Shown: positions 7,620 through 17,261, counted from the stretch's first letter. The stretch is DNA of 64,000 bases from Loktanella sp. DSM 29012 (GCF_900110705.1 NZ_FOEJ01000005.1:1-64000), one strand, 5' to 3'. Made by a program: numbers and translations. Notes: generated by a model not told the origin, from the letters alone.

Positions 7620-7877
7620 ATGAACACGCTTTTTCTCCTGATGGCTCAATATGATGGCCGCGCGGTCGTGCCAGTCGATACGGTCTGCAAAGACTACTTT
7701 TCCCATCTGACCTTGCCGAAGTTTCTCAGGAAGGTCAGTTCCGGTGAGATCAATCTGCCCTTGGTGCGGTCGGAGCGCAGCCAGAAGAGCGCGAAGGGCG
7801 TCCACCTCTCGGATCTCGCCACCTATCTCGACAAGCGTCGCGAGGTCTCGCTGTACGAACGGGACGCCTTCAAATAG
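7620..7877 (+). CDS. PrtN-like (pyocin activator family) regulator
   Basis: 85 residues that match the PrtN family throughout: MNTLFLLMAQYDGRAVVP at the N-terminus, DYFSHLTLPKFLRK in the middle, and SQKSAKGVHLSDLATYLDKRR at the C-terminus. In Pseudomonas, PrtN activates pyocin genes. Short homologues like this are common on alphaproteobacterial ICEs and prophages, where they probably regulate element genes. Length is full for the short family form and no lesion is seen. It is the last recognisable gene of the element; an integrase, often near such genes, is not visible. Confidence 0.75.
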   Translation: MNTLFLLMAQYDGRAVVPVDTVCKDYFSHLTLPKFLRKVSSGEINLPLVRSERSQKSAKGVHLSDLATYLDKRREVSLYERDAFK

Positions 7878-9006
7878 CGGCCTGCGGCTCTTCAAGTAAG
7901 GGCCGTTCAGTGGCCCAAAAACACCCTCTAAACGTGATCTGCCGAGGGGTTTTTTCGCCGCCTCGATCCGTCCAATCCAGCTGGCCAAAGCTTCGTCGGT
8001 GAAAAACTGGGCAAAAACTTTCCAGCCCGACCCGAACCCTCTGAAATTAAATTCGAAAACCGGGCCATTCGACGATGGCCTATCAGATTTTCTGCTTACT
8101 TTTTTGTGCGCATGAGCGGGACGAACTTATAACATGATTTACAACACAGGTCACAACATGACCTTAGAGATTTGAAAAATCACATTCTTTTTGAACTGAA
8201 GGTCCAATCCATCATGGGAACGCAAGATAGTGTCGCTCCCGAAGTGGCTGCGTTGTTGGGCATTCTAAGCTCTCCTATGGTCCGCGATCCGGTTTTCGGG
8301 GCCATGTTGCACACATAATCCACATGAATTGCGGTGGTCTACCCCCAGATCAAAGACAGGCGAACGGCAGTGTTTGGGTGGGTGTGTGATCCGGTGCCCC
8401 TGCCCCATGACGAGGGACCAACGATAACGGTGCTTGGTGCGCTCAGCAGCGAAGGCCCCGTGAAAGCCCATTCTGGAAAATTCGGTTTTCTCGTTGCGCG
8501 CGCTGGCGGCGTGAGATCTGCCGCATGTGGCAACTCTTCTGGCCAATTTCAGCGGTGCCAATGCCGATGCGATCATCACGCTGGCAGATGAAATTGGGTT
8601 TGATCCGACGGTATTGGAAGAGCTGCGCCTTATCGTCGATACGCTTGTGGTTTTAGGCTTCCATAACCTCACGGTCGACTCGGCAACCGCGCTGATCCAG
8701 ATACCGCCCGACGACAGCCCCTATCCAAAGCCAAATTGCGCGACATCGGATCGTTCTGTCTGACCGAACGTCGCGGGATGGGACTGATGGGCGAAGCCAC
8801 GCCGAGCAAACCTCATTTGTCCCATGGCAATCAGGTTCGGATGGAATGCCGCAGCCGCGACGACCAGCCGCTGTTCGGCGCGATCGACCAGCGCGACATC
8901 GCTGCCCCCACGTCCTGAGCCGGTGCCACCAGTGGCACATGGCTTGCACGGGACACGCAAAGTGGCGACACTGAACGACCTTTGTAGCCAGGCAGGACAG
9001 CCCCAC
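7878..9006. other. 1.1-kb stretch without a recognisable gene
   Basis: No convincing gene. The part from ~8020 to 8220 is distinctly AT-rich and contains ACATGA/TCACAACATGACC-like repeats. Small open frames exist (plus 8334-8591, plus 8527-8763, minus 8265-8672, minus 8653-9135), but they overlap one another, lack good ribosome sites and match nothing I recognise. A hairpin GGGCC/GGCCC lies at 7900-7916 just after the prtN-like gene, without a T-run on the plus strand. This is where the element probably meets the chromosome, so decayed sequence is a reasonable reading. Confidence 0.4.
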
Positions 9007-10521
9007 ATGACAAACCCTCTCTATGATGCGCTCTTTGGCTCTCATGCCGGGCGGCAGACCCCGTTTCTGCACCTGCCGGACGGTAGCACGATCACGCATG
9101 ACGCATTCCTGCGGATGGCCGCACGATTTGCCCATGCGATCAGTGACCTGGGGTTGGCCGCTGGCGACCGGCTGGCCGTGCAGATCGACAAATCGCCTCA
9201 GGCACTGGCCGTCTATGCGGCCTGCGCCCAGACAGGCGTCATATTCCTGCCGTTGAACACGGGCTACACGGCGGCAGAGCTGGATTATTTCATTGGCAAT
9301 GCAGGTGCGAAACTGGTACTGGCCAGCCCGCAGCAGTCAACGGATCTGGCACCTGTCGCGCAATCGCATGGTGCCCTTTTGCACTCCCTGGACGCGCGGG
9401 GGGCTGGCAGTTTCGCAGACCTTGCAGCGGGCTGTCCCGATCAATTCGACACGGTGCCGCGCAGCGGCGATGATCTGGCGGCCTTCCTCTATACATCCGG
9501 CACGACGGGCCGGTCCAAGGGGGCGATGCTGACACAGGACAACCTGCTGTCCAACGCGCGGACGCTGACCGAATACTGGCGTTTTACGGCGCAGGATGTG
9601 CTGCTGCATGCGCTGCCGATCTTCCACACGCACGGTCTCTTCGTGGCGACCAACATCACGTTGCTGGCCGGTGGCGCGATGATTTTCCTGCCGAAATTCG
9701 AGACCGACCAGATCATGGCCCACCTGCCCCGCGCCACCGCGCTGATGGGGGTGCCGACGTTCTATACCCGCCTGCTGGACGAGGACCGATTTGATGCGAA
9801 CCTGTGCGCCAACACGCGGCTGTTCGTGTCGGGCTCTGCGCCCCTGCTGGCAGAAACGCACGCACGCTTTGCAGGCAGGACCGGACACCGCATCCTTGAA
9901 CGCTACGGGATGACGGAAACCAACATGAACACCTCAAACCCCTATGACGGCGACAGGCGGGCGGGCACCGTCGGTCTGCCGCTGCCGGGGGTCGCGCTCA
10001 AGATTACCGATCCGGCAACCGGGGCAGAGGTTGCACCCGGCACCATCGGCCAGATCGAGGTGCGCGGCCCCAACGTGTTCAAGGGCTATTGGCAGATGCC
10101 CGAGAAAACCGCCGAAGAGCTGCGCCCTGACGGATTTTTCATCACGGGGGACCTCGGCCTGATCGATGCCGACGGCTATGTCAGTATTGTCGGGCGCAAC
10201 AAGGACCTGATCATCTCTGGCGGGTTCAACATCTATCCCAAGGAAATCGAAGCGGTGCTCGATGCACAGCCCGGCGTTATGGAAAGTGCTGTCATCGGCG
10301 CACCGCACCCCGATTTCGGAGAAGGCGTTGTCGCCGTGCTGGTCGCCGCACCGGGGGCCACGATCGACCCCGATGCGATCATGGCGCAGCTTGGCCCCGA
10401 ACTGGCGCGGTTCAAACAGCCAAAACGAATCGTCACTCTGGACGCGCTGCCCCGCAACACCATGGGTAAGGTGCAGAAAAACATCCTGCGCGATGCCTAT
10501 GCGGACAGTTTCAGCGCGTGA
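9007..10521 (+). CDS. matB: malonyl-CoA synthetase (MatB-like acyl-adenylating enzyme)
   Basis: 504 residues of the ANL superfamily, best matching malonate-CoA ligase: malonate + CoA + ATP to malonyl-CoA in the cytoplasm. Visible motifs are the P-loop YTSGTTGRSKGAML (~residue 162-175), ERYGMTET, the TGDLG hinge region, and near the C-terminus PRNTMGKVQKN with the catalytic lysine. Start ATG 9007 has AGGA at 8994-8997; the longer open frame from 8824 adds non-homologous sequence. No malonyl-CoA decarboxylase is adjacent. The stop abuts the convergent dehydrogenase stop with no spacer. Another carboxylate substrate is possible. Confidence 0.85.
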   Translation: MTNPLYDALFGSHAGRQTPFLHLPDGSTITHDAFLRMAARFAHAISDLGLAAGDRLAVQIDKSPQALAVYAACAQTGVIFLPLNTGYTAAELDYFIGNAGAKLVLASPQQSTDLAPVAQSHGALLHSLDARGAGSFADLAAGCPDQFDTVPRSGDDLAAFLYTSGTTGRSKGAMLTQDNLLSNARTLTEYWRFTAQDVLLHALPIFHTHGLFVATNITLLAGGAMIFLPKFETDQIMAHLPRATALMGVPTFYTRLLDEDRFDANLCANTRLFVSGSAPLLAETHARFAGRTGHRILERYGMTETNMNTSNPYDGDRRAGTVGLPLPGVALKITDPATGAEVAPGTIGQIEVRGPNVFKGYWQMPEKTAEELRPDGFFITGDLGLIDADGYVSIVGRNKDLIISGGFNIYPKEIEAVLDAQPGVMESAVIGAPHPDFGEGVVAVLVAAPGATIDPDAIMAQLGPELARFKQPKRIVTLDALPRNTMGKVQKNILRDAYADSFSA

Positions 10522-11574
10522 TCATTCTTGCCTGCGGGCGGCCATATCCGCGACCGAGGCCGCGGTGTTGACTGCCGTCAGACTGGCCATGCGGGCCGGA
10601 TCGGCCCGGGCCAGATGGCGCGGTGCCTCGCCCGCGAACAACAGGTCCAGCTCATCCAGTATCAGCCGCCCGATCAACTGCCGCCCGCCCGGCACAGCCG
10701 CCGCGCGATGTGGTGACAGAATCACCCCGGGCAGGCTGCGGATCGGATGATCGGCGGCCAGCGGTTCGGTTGGAAACACGTCGATGGCCGCCTGAATGCG
10801 CCCTGCTACCAATGCCACCATCAGCGCGTCGAAATCCACCAGATGCGCCCGGCTCAGGACGACCAATCGTGCGCCCTTCGGCATCAACGCCAGCTGATCC
10901 GCGCCGATCAAGTTGTAGTTTTCCGATGTCGGCACTGCGACGACGAACACCACGTCAGACGCGCCCATCACTGTATCAAGATCGCACAGCTGTGCCCCAT
11001 GATCTTGCGCGACGGCCTCTGGCAGCCAGGGATCATGTGCCCGGATGGTCACCCCAAAGGGGGCCAGCAACGGGCAAAGCGCCCGTGCGATTTGTCCAAA
11101 ACCGACAAACCCGATATGCGCCCCGAACAGCGTTCTGTCGCGGCCATTCATGTCGTCCAGCCAATTTTCAGTCCCGACACGGAACCGTTCGTGTTCCGCC
11201 ACCAGCCCCCGTGCCGAGCTTAGGGCCATCGCCAGACCCATTTCCGCAACCGATTGCCTGAACCCCGGTGCGCAACTGAGCACTGGGATACCGGCCGCAT
11301 TACAGGCCGCATAGTCGATGGTGGCGGGAAATTCGCCCGACACCTCGATCACTGCCCGCAGGTGGGGCGCGCGGTCCAGCGTCGACTGATCGATGCGCGG
11401 ATCGGTCGTGATGATGACTGCAGCATCGGACAGGGCAGCGTCATACATATCCGGCGGAATCGGCCCATCCTCGCCCCAGACCACGTCATAGGCCTGTAGC
11501 CGCGACAGGCTGTCTGCGTCGAACAGTTCGGTCATGCCGCGCCAGTGCGGCGCAAGAATGATCTTGGGTTTCAT
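10522..11574 (-). CDS. D-isomer-specific 2-hydroxyacid dehydrogenase family protein
   Basis: 350 residues. The NAD-binding Rossmann domain starts at HIGFVGFGQIARAL (residues ~150-165). The expected catalytic triad is present: Arg in VVLSRAHLVD, Glu in DVFPTEPL and His in LSPHRAAAV. The enzyme should reversibly oxidise or reduce a 2-hydroxy acid with NAD(P)H; the substrate is unknown. Start is taken at the ATG for MKPKIILAPHW; an upstream in-frame ATG at 11604 adds ten unlikely residues. It is convergent with matB and divergent from the hydrolase at 11694. Confidence 0.8.
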   Translation of the reverse strand: MKPKIILAPHWRGMTELFDADSLSRLQAYDVVWGEDGPIPPDMYDAALSDAAVIITTDPRIDQSTLDRAPHLRAVIEVSGEFPATIDYAACNAAGIPVLSCAPGFRQSVAEMGLAMALSSARGLVAEHERFRVGTENWLDDMNGRDRTLFGAHIGFVGFGQIARALCPLLAPFGVTIRAHDPWLPEAVAQDHGAQLCDLDTVMGASDVVFVVAVPTSENYNLIGADQLALMPKGARLVVLSRAHLVDFDALMVALVAGRIQAAIDVFPTEPLAADHPIRSLPGVILSPHRAAAVPGGRQLIGRLILDELDLLFAGEAPRHLARADPARMASLTAVNTAASVADMAARRQE

Positions 11575-11693
11575 CGCGGCTCCTCCTCCGGTTTGGGGCA
11601 GCATGTCCGGTTTCGCGCAGCCTGCAAAGTCCGCATTGCGCCTGTCCGGCGCAATGCTAGGGTCAGCACATTCCCATTAGACAGGAGCCCGCC

Positions 11694-12518
11694 ATGTTGG
11701 ACCCGATCCGGGACTGGGACGATGCCTTTGCCAACAGCGCCCATATTCCGGGGTCCGAAACCTTGCCGGCCCAATGGGCGATGGCGGCCGCAACCTTTCG
11801 CGACAGCGGTGTCCGGATCGAACGCGACCTGCCCTACGCTGCAGCACCACGCGCGCGATATGATCTGGTCTGGCCCAAGGGCACGCCGCGCGGGCTGGCG
11901 GTCTTTGTCCACGGCGGATACTGGCTGCAAACGGAAAAATCCGATTGGACCCATCTAGCCGCGGGTGCGGTCGCGGCCGGTTGGGCGGTTTGTTTGCCGG
12001 GCTACACGCTGGCCCCCCAGGCCCGGATCAATGAAATCACATCACAGGTCGGGGCGGCGATCAGCGCCGCGGCGCTGCGCGTTGACGGCCCCATCCGGCT
12101 GGCGGGTCATTCCGCCGGTGGGCATCTGGCCACCCGGATGATCTGCGCCGACAGCCCGCTCTCTAGCCGCGTGCTGGACCGGGTGGCGCATGTCACTGCG
12201 ATCAGCGGGCTGTTCGACCTGCGCCCGCTGCTGCGCACGGCAATGAATGACCGTCTGTGCCTGGACCAGGCAGAGGCCGTGGCCGAAAGCCCCGCTTTGC
12301 TAGCCCCCGCCCTTGCCATTCCCCTGACCTGCTGGGTCGGCGGCGGTGAGAGGCCCGAATTCCTGCGTCAATCGCGCCTGATGGCTGCGATCTGGGATGG
12401 GCTGGACGTGCCGACCACGTTGCATATCGACGACGATCACAACCATTTTTCCGTCATCGCAGGACTGGACGATCCTGACAGCGCGCTGGTGCGCTGCTGG
12501 TTGACGACGGATCACTGA
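11694..12518 (+). CDS. alpha/beta hydrolase, esterase or arylformamidase-like
   Basis: 274 residues. It has the oxyanion-hole motif HGGYW (~residue 73) and nucleophile elbow GHSAGG (~residue 141), with the acid and base expected near WVGGGERPEF and DDHNHFSVI. This pattern resembles kynurenine formamidase/arylformamidase-type hydrolases, but no other kynurenine gene is nearby, so the substrate is open. No signal peptide, so cytoplasmic. Its stop overlaps the stop of the convergent SDR gene by 7 bp. Confidence 0.75.
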   Translation: MLDPIRDWDDAFANSAHIPGSETLPAQWAMAAATFRDSGVRIERDLPYAAAPRARYDLVWPKGTPRGLAVFVHGGYWLQTEKSDWTHLAAGAVAAGWAVCLPGYTLAPQARINEITSQVGAAISAAALRVDGPIRLAGHSAGGHLATRMICADSPLSSRVLDRVAHVTAISGLFDLRPLLRTAMNDRLCLDQAEAVAESPALLAPALAIPLTCWVGGGERPEFLRQSRLMAAIWDGLDVPTTLHIDDDHNHFSVIAGLDDPDSALVRCWLTTDH

Positions 12519-13276
12519 CCGTTCCGAAACCTGCGGTTCAGCTTGCGCATGCCGCCGATCCAGCGGTCGGTGTCATCCGCCTTGTTCCGGATGTAATCGC
12601 GGACCTGAAGGTGTGGCAGGATCAGGAACACCTCGTCCCGCACCCCCTGCACGCAGGCCTCTGCAACGGCCTGCGGCGGGATGACACCGTCGATCCCGGC
12701 GACCCCCGCACCACCTGCGATCATGGCGGTATCGACCCCTTGCGGGCACAGCACAGATATCCTGATCCCATCTTCGCCGTGGGTCAGCGCCAGCCATTCG
12801 GCCAGACCGACAGCCGCATGTTTCGTCACACCGTAAGGAGCCGCACCGATCTGGTTCAAGAGGCCGGCGGCAGAGGCGGTGTTCACCAGATACCCCCCGC
12901 CCCGCGCGATCATGCGCGGCACCAGATGACGCGCGGCATAGACATGTGCCATGACGTTGACTTGCCAGATGCGCTGCCAGTCGGAATCGGGCACCTCGAC
13001 CCCGCCGGACACAAAAATGCCGGCGTTTGAGCAGAACAGGTCGATTGGTCCGGTGTCACGTTCGATCTTGTCGATCAGGCCGGCGACCTGCGCCTCTTGG
13101 GCCACGTCCACCGTGGCGGCCTGACCTTTCACCAGCGCTGCCGTTGCGGCAGCACCCGGGCCGTCACGATCCACACAAACCAGCCGCGCACCGGCTTGGG
13201 CAAATGCCATGCACAGCGCCCGCCCGATCCCTGCAGCGGCCCCCGTGACCACCACCAGTTTGTCCCGTGGATCCAT
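12512..13276 (-). CDS. short-chain dehydrogenase/reductase (SDR)
   Basis: 254 residues, classical SDR. The cofactor motif TGAAAGIGRA is near residue 12, and the catalytic Ser-Tyr-Lys are in NTASAAG and the PYGVTKHA segment. Asp after the second strand (LVCVDRDG) suggests NAD rather than NADP. Start at the ATG for MDPRDKLVVV; the open frame continues upstream to 13348 but would run into the promoter of the divergent phosphotransferase. The substrate is unknown. It may work with the divergently transcribed gene at 13408. Confidence 0.8.
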   Translation of the reverse strand: MDPRDKLVVVTGAAAGIGRALCMAFAQAGARLVCVDRDGPGAAATAALVKGQAATVDVAQEAQVAGLIDKIERDTGPIDLFCSNAGIFVSGGVEVPDSDWQRIWQVNVMAHVYAARHLVPRMIARGGGYLVNTASAAGLLNQIGAAPYGVTKHAAVGLAEWLALTHGEDGIRISVLCPQGVDTAMIAGGAGVAGIDGVIPPQAVAEACVQGVRDEVFLILPHLQVRDYIRNKADDTDRWIGGMRKLNRRFRNGQ

Positions 13277-13407
13277 GATGCCCCCCTTTTCTGCAAACCG
13301 TGTCACGATGACCGGGGCCACGTCACGTGACAAGCGGGGCTGTGGCATTGCGCGGGCGCGGGCTTTGCGCTTTGCTGATCCGACGCAACAGCCTGACAGG
13401 ACAGCAC

Positions 13408-14436
13408 ATGCCGAAAGAGACGCAGACCTTGGACCTTGCTGCGGTCGAACGCTATCTGACAGCGCATCTGCCCGGGTTTTCCGGTCCGATCACGGCAGAG
13501 AAATTTCAGGTGGGCCAATCCAACCCTACGTTTTTGCTGACAACGGCTGCGGGCAAATATGTGCTGCGGCGCAAACCGCCCGGGGTGCTGCTGAAATCGG
13601 CGCATGCAGTCGACCGTGAATTTCGGGTGCAGCGGGCACTGGCGGGCACGGATGTGCCGGTCGCCCCCGTGCATCTGCTGTGTCAGGACCCGTCGGTGAT
13701 CGGGTCGGATTTCTACGTCATGAACCACGTGGCAGGGCGCAATTTCAACGAACCCACACTGGACGGGCTGACAGTATCGGAACGGCGCGCCCTGATGGAC
13801 GACTGGAACCGCGTTCTGGCGGCGCTGCACAACGTGGATATCGACGCGGTCGGGCTGGGCGACTTTGGTCCACCGGGCAATTACTTTGAACGGCAGATCG
13901 CGCGCTGGACCAAGCAATATGCAGCCTCCGAAACGTCACACCTGCCTGACATGGATGCGCTGACCGCCGCGATGGCGCGCCACCTGCCCCCCGACGACGG
14001 CCAGCGCACGCTGGTGCATGGCGACTACCGGATCGACAACATGATGTTCGCACAGGCCGGGACGGACTGCGTCGCCGTGCTGGACTGGGAGTTGTCGACC
14101 ACAGGCCACCCTTATGCCGACCTTGCGGCGGTGCTGATGCAGTGGCAGATGCCGACGGGGCCAGATACCCGTGGTCTGGAGGGTGTTGACCGCGCAGCCC
14201 TTGGCCTGCCGACGGATGCAGATTTTGTCGCTGCCTATTGCGCGCGGCGCGGGATCGACGGGATCGCGCACCTTGGGTTCTATGTGGCATTCTGCTTTTT
14301 CCGGATGGCCGCGATCCTGCAGGGCGTCTATCGCAGGTCGCTGGACGGCAATGCATCAAACCCAGAGGCCGGTCGCCGCGCCGGTCAGATGGTGCCGATG
14401 TTCGCAGCCAAGGGGATGGCGGCGCTGGACGGCTAG
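13408..14436 (+). CDS. APH-like phosphotransferase family protein (ACAD10-type kinase domain)
   Basis: 342 residues of the aminoglycoside-phosphotransferase/choline-kinase fold, close to the kinase domain of ACAD10/11-type proteins. Visible are the lysine strand YVLRRKPPG, the catalytic loop HGDYRIDNMMF (~residue 208) and the metal-binding DWELSTTGHP. In bacteria these often accompany acyl-CoA dehydrogenases and may phosphorylate 4-hydroxyacyl-CoA; that role is inference. Start ATG 13408 has AGGACAG upstream. The stop overlaps that of the convergent histidine kinase through a shared CTAG. Confidence 0.8.
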   Translation: MPKETQTLDLAAVERYLTAHLPGFSGPITAEKFQVGQSNPTFLLTTAAGKYVLRRKPPGVLLKSAHAVDREFRVQRALAGTDVPVAPVHLLCQDPSVIGSDFYVMNHVAGRNFNEPTLDGLTVSERRALMDDWNRVLAALHNVDIDAVGLGDFGPPGNYFERQIARWTKQYAASETSHLPDMDALTAAMARHLPPDDGQRTLVHGDYRIDNMMFAQAGTDCVAVLDWELSTTGHPYADLAAVLMQWQMPTGPDTRGLEGVDRAALGLPTDADFVAAYCARRGIDGIAHLGFYVAFCFFRMAAILQGVYRRSLDGNASNPEAGRRAGQMVPMFAAKGMAALDG

Positions 14437-15755
14437 GCCTGCGGGATTGTCACGCGTGCCTGCAAACCGCCTTCTTTGCGGTTGGCCAGCGTGATCGTGC
14501 CGCCATGCGACAGGACGATATTGCGGGCGATCGACAGGCCCAGACCGGCACCGCCGGTGTCAGAGCTGCGGCTGTCGTCACCGCGTACAAAGGGATCGAA
14601 CATCGCATCCAGCCTTGCGGGATCAATCCCCGGCCCCGTGTCGCTGACCGTCACCACCGCCGCGTCATCTGCGGTGCTGACGGCAACCTGCGCCTGACCA
14701 GCATAGCGGACCGCATTGTCGATAAGATTGCCCAATGCGCGGCCCAGCGCCACAGGCCGTGCCCGCACCCAGACAGGACCCGCATCGGCCAACACCGCGC
14801 CCCGTTCGGCGCACAACCGTGTCACCAGGGCAGTCAGATCGACGCGTGTGACCTCTTCGGCCTCGGCTGCGCCACGGGCAAAGGCCACAAGACCATCGGC
14901 CATGACCGTCATCTCGTCCAGCGTGCGGATCATTGCGGCCGCCTCTGGGCTGTCCAGCATTTCGGCCCTGATCCGCAGCGACGTGATCGGTGTGCGCAGG
15001 TCATGGCCCACAGCCCCCAGCGTGCGCATCCGTTCCGCGTCGAACTGCGCGATGCTTGCCTGCATGGCGTTAAATGCAGCACCCAGCTCGCGCAGCTCGC
15101 GCGCGCCTCCCTCGACCACGCGGACGCTGCGGTCACCGCGCCCGGCCGCGCGGGTAGCGTCCGTCAGGCGGGTCAGCGGCCCGGTCAACCGCCGCAGAAA
15201 CAGCCAACTGACCCCAAGGGTGGACGCCAGCGACAGGCTCAACAACAAAAAGAACAGCCGATCGTCAAAGTCCGGATCATCCTGTGGCAATGGCCGTGTC
15301 GCGACATTCAACCATTGGCCCACCGGACCGCGCAACTGGATCGAGATCGCCAGCGCCTCGATCTGCGCCCTGCCCCGGTCCTCGCCACGTGCGGATATCA
15401 GTGACGCCCTCACCTCTCTGCCCGGCAGCATGTCACCAAGCGATTGCACAAGACGCTGCACACGCGGCAGACCGCCTGCGGCGGGTCCGACCAGTGCATC
15501 TGCAGTGACCGACACGCGGGAAAACCGGGTCGATGCCTCGGCAGCGATCCGCATCCGTTCGGCGGCGGCAACGGCCTCGATCGCGGGCACCAGCGACACC
15601 ACGCGTTCGATTTCGCGTTGGGCCAATGCGGCGCGGTCGCCCTGCACCCGGTCCACCGACAACAGGATCAGCGCCGCGACATTGGCCGCGATCAGGGCTG
15701 CGGCCAGCAACAGCATGAACCGCCCTGCAAGACCGCTGGGAAACAACCGCCTCAT
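14433..15755 (-). CDS. sensor histidine kinase
   Basis: 440 residues, an inner-membrane HK. TM1 is at ~10-32 (FMLLLAAALIAANVAALILL), a periplasmic loop follows, and TM2 is at ~165-190 (DRLFFLLLSLSLASTLGVSW). Next come a HAMP domain, HisKA with the phospho-acceptor in VGHDLRTPI (~residue 239), and HATPase with N box NLIDNAVRYA, DTGPGID and GLGLSIA. Its ATG overlaps the stop of the response-regulator gene by 4 nt, so they are translationally coupled partners. The signal is unknown; the nearby EF-hand and MsrQ-like genes are candidate targets. Confidence 0.88.
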   Translation of the reverse strand: MRRLFPSGLAGRFMLLLAAALIAANVAALILLSVDRVQGDRAALAQREIERVVSLVPAIEAVAAAERMRIAAEASTRFSRVSVTADALVGPAAGGLPRVQRLVQSLGDMLPGREVRASLISARGEDRGRAQIEALAISIQLRGPVGQWLNVATRPLPQDDPDFDDRLFFLLLSLSLASTLGVSWLFLRRLTGPLTRLTDATRAAGRGDRSVRVVEGGARELRELGAAFNAMQASIAQFDAERMRTLGAVGHDLRTPITSLRIRAEMLDSPEAAAMIRTLDEMTVMADGLVAFARGAAEAEEVTRVDLTALVTRLCAERGAVLADAGPVWVRARPVALGRALGNLIDNAVRYAGQAQVAVSTADDAAVVTVSDTGPGIDPARLDAMFDPFVRGDDSRSSDTGGAGLGLSIARNIVLSHGGTITLANRKEGGLQARVTIPQA

Positions 15756-16468
15756 GCCAAGGTCACTTCCGCCGCAAGACGGTATCCGCCGCCCCATTCG
15801 GTCACGATCAACACGGGGCGTGCCGGATCATCCTCGATCTTGCGGCGCAGGCGGCTGACGGCATTGTCGATGGCGCGGTCATAGGCCTTGCTGTCGCGCC
15901 CCGCGGTCAGATCCAACAGACGCGCCCGGCTGAGCACGGTCGCCGGATGATCGAGGAAAATCCCCATCAGGCGGCTCTCGCCCGTGGTCAGATCGACGCT
16001 GTGGCCGTCGTCATGGACCAACGACTGGGCGGCAGGATCATGCACCCAGGCCCCGAACCGCCTGCGGTCACTGGTGACCACAGCTGCGGGTTCCGGCACG
16101 CGTCGCAGCACGGCGCGGATCCGCGCCAGCAGTTCGCGCGGATTGAACGGCTTGGTCACATAATCGTCGGCCCCCATTTCCAGACCGACAATCTGGTCGG
16201 TGCCATCGGCCATGGCGGTCAACAGGATGATCGGCGGTCCCCTATGTTCGACCAGCCAACGGCACAGGCTCAGCCCGTCTTCGCCCGGCATCATGATGTC
16301 GAGGATCACCAACGCGATCCGCGCCTCGTCCAGCGTGCGGCGGGCCTCGCCTGCGTTCGCGGCAAGCTGCGTGCGGTATCCCTGTTTGCGCAGGTATTGG
16401 CCCAGCGGTTCGCGGATGTCGCGCGCATCATCCACGATCAGGATCTGGGGGGCCTCTGCGTCGGTCAT
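15752..16468 (-). CDS. OmpR-type response regulator
   Basis: 238 residues. The receiver domain has phospho-acceptor Asp in LVILDIMMPGEDG (~residue 56), the Thr in LLTAMAD and Lys in VTKPFNPRE. A C-terminal winged-helix DNA-binding domain ends with RRKIEDDPARPVLIVTEWG. It is the upstream partner of the sensor kinase (4-nt overlap) and divergent from the EF-hand gene. Two TGACACA repeats 30 bp apart (16584-16590, 16614-16620) lie in that divergent region and could be its binding sites. Confidence 0.9.
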   Translation of the reverse strand: MTDAEAPQILIVDDARDIREPLGQYLRKQGYRTQLAANAGEARRTLDEARIALVILDIMMPGEDGLSLCRWLVEHRGPPIILLTAMADGTDQIVGLEMGADDYVTKPFNPRELLARIRAVLRRVPEPAAVVTSDRRRFGAWVHDPAAQSLVHDDGHSVDLTTGESRLMGIFLDHPATVLSRARLLDLTAGRDSKAYDRAIDNAVSRLRRKIEDDPARPVLIVTEWGGGYRLAAEVTLA

Positions 16469-16703
16469 CGGTGAAATCCACTTGTTGCGTCCCTGTCATA
16501 GCGGGGTCAGCCCCCGCCGATCCAGTGCGCAGCGCCCGCATGACGCAGAACTTTGTCGCAAGATGTATCAGGACCCGCCCCTGTGACACATGGCGACAAA
16601 ACCCCGCTGTCCCTGACACACATCGCAGGCGATGAACGGCTAGATCACGGTCATCGGGGCGCATGCCGCGCCGCTGACAACCGGATCTTGAAAGGATCAT
16701 ACG

Positions 16704-17222
16704 ATGAAAAACGCAAACATTCTGCCGATGACATTCCTCGCCGTGGCACTGGCTGCAAGCGGCGCGATGGTTGCAACCGCCCAAGAGGCTGCCACCCCCG
16801 AGGCAGCCGTGACCCAGTCTGCGCCGACCGACGGCACCGCGACCAAGGCACGCCAACCCCGCGCCGAGCGCGGCGAAGGCCGCAGGGGCCACAACGGGCG
16901 TGACGGCGGCCGCAAGATCATCATGCAGGCCGACACCGATGGCGACGGTGCGCTGACCGTGGCGGAAATCGACGCCTTTCGCACGGCCAAGGTGACCGAG
17001 GCTGATACGTCGGGCGACGGAGCACTGACCCTGGAAGAGTTCAACACGCTCTACGCCGAATTCATCCGCGAACGGATGGTCGATGCATTCCAGAACCTGG
17101 ATGCGGACGGCGATGGCATGATTTCGGCGCAGGAAATGGATAGACGTTTCGATGCGCTGACCCAGCGGTTGGACCGCGACGGGGATGGCAACCTGGACCT
17201 AGGACGCCGCAACCGCGGCTGA
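16704..17222 (+). CDS. exported EF-hand calcium-binding protein
   Basis: 172 residues with a Sec-type signal peptide (cleavage near ATAQEA, ~residue 27), a basic linker, then four EF-hand loops: DTDGDGALTVAE, DTSGDGALTLEE, DADGDGMISAQE and an incomplete terminal DRDGDGNLDLG. Probably periplasmic and Ca2+-binding; its partner is unknown. It is divergent from the two-component system, a common arrangement in which such small EF-hand proteins are regulator targets (inference). A strong intrinsic terminator follows. Confidence 0.85.
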   Translation: MKNANILPMTFLAVALAASGAMVATAQEAATPEAAVTQSAPTDGTATKARQPRAERGEGRRGHNGRDGGRKIIMQADTDGDGALTVAEIDAFRTAKVTEADTSGDGALTLEEFNTLYAEFIRERMVDAFQNLDADGDGMISAQEMDRRFDALTQRLDRDGDGNLDLGRRNRG

Positions 17223-17232
17223 ACCTGAACAG

Positions 17233-17261
17233 GGCGGCACCTGATGGTGCCGCCCTTTTTC
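17233..17261 (+). terminator. intrinsic terminator after the EF-hand gene
   Basis: A perfect 10-bp stem GGGCGGCACC/GGTGCCGCCC with loop TGAT is followed by five T residues. It lies 10 nt after the stop codon. Confidence 0.92.

Noticed and set aside
7900-7916. Terminator after the PrtN-like gene
   Set aside because: Only a 5-bp stem, followed by A residues rather than T residues on the coding strand.
8265-8763. Small open frames on both strands (8265-8672 minus, 8334-8591 plus, 8527-8763 plus)
   Set aside because: They overlap one another, lack convincing ribosome sites and match no family I can recognise.
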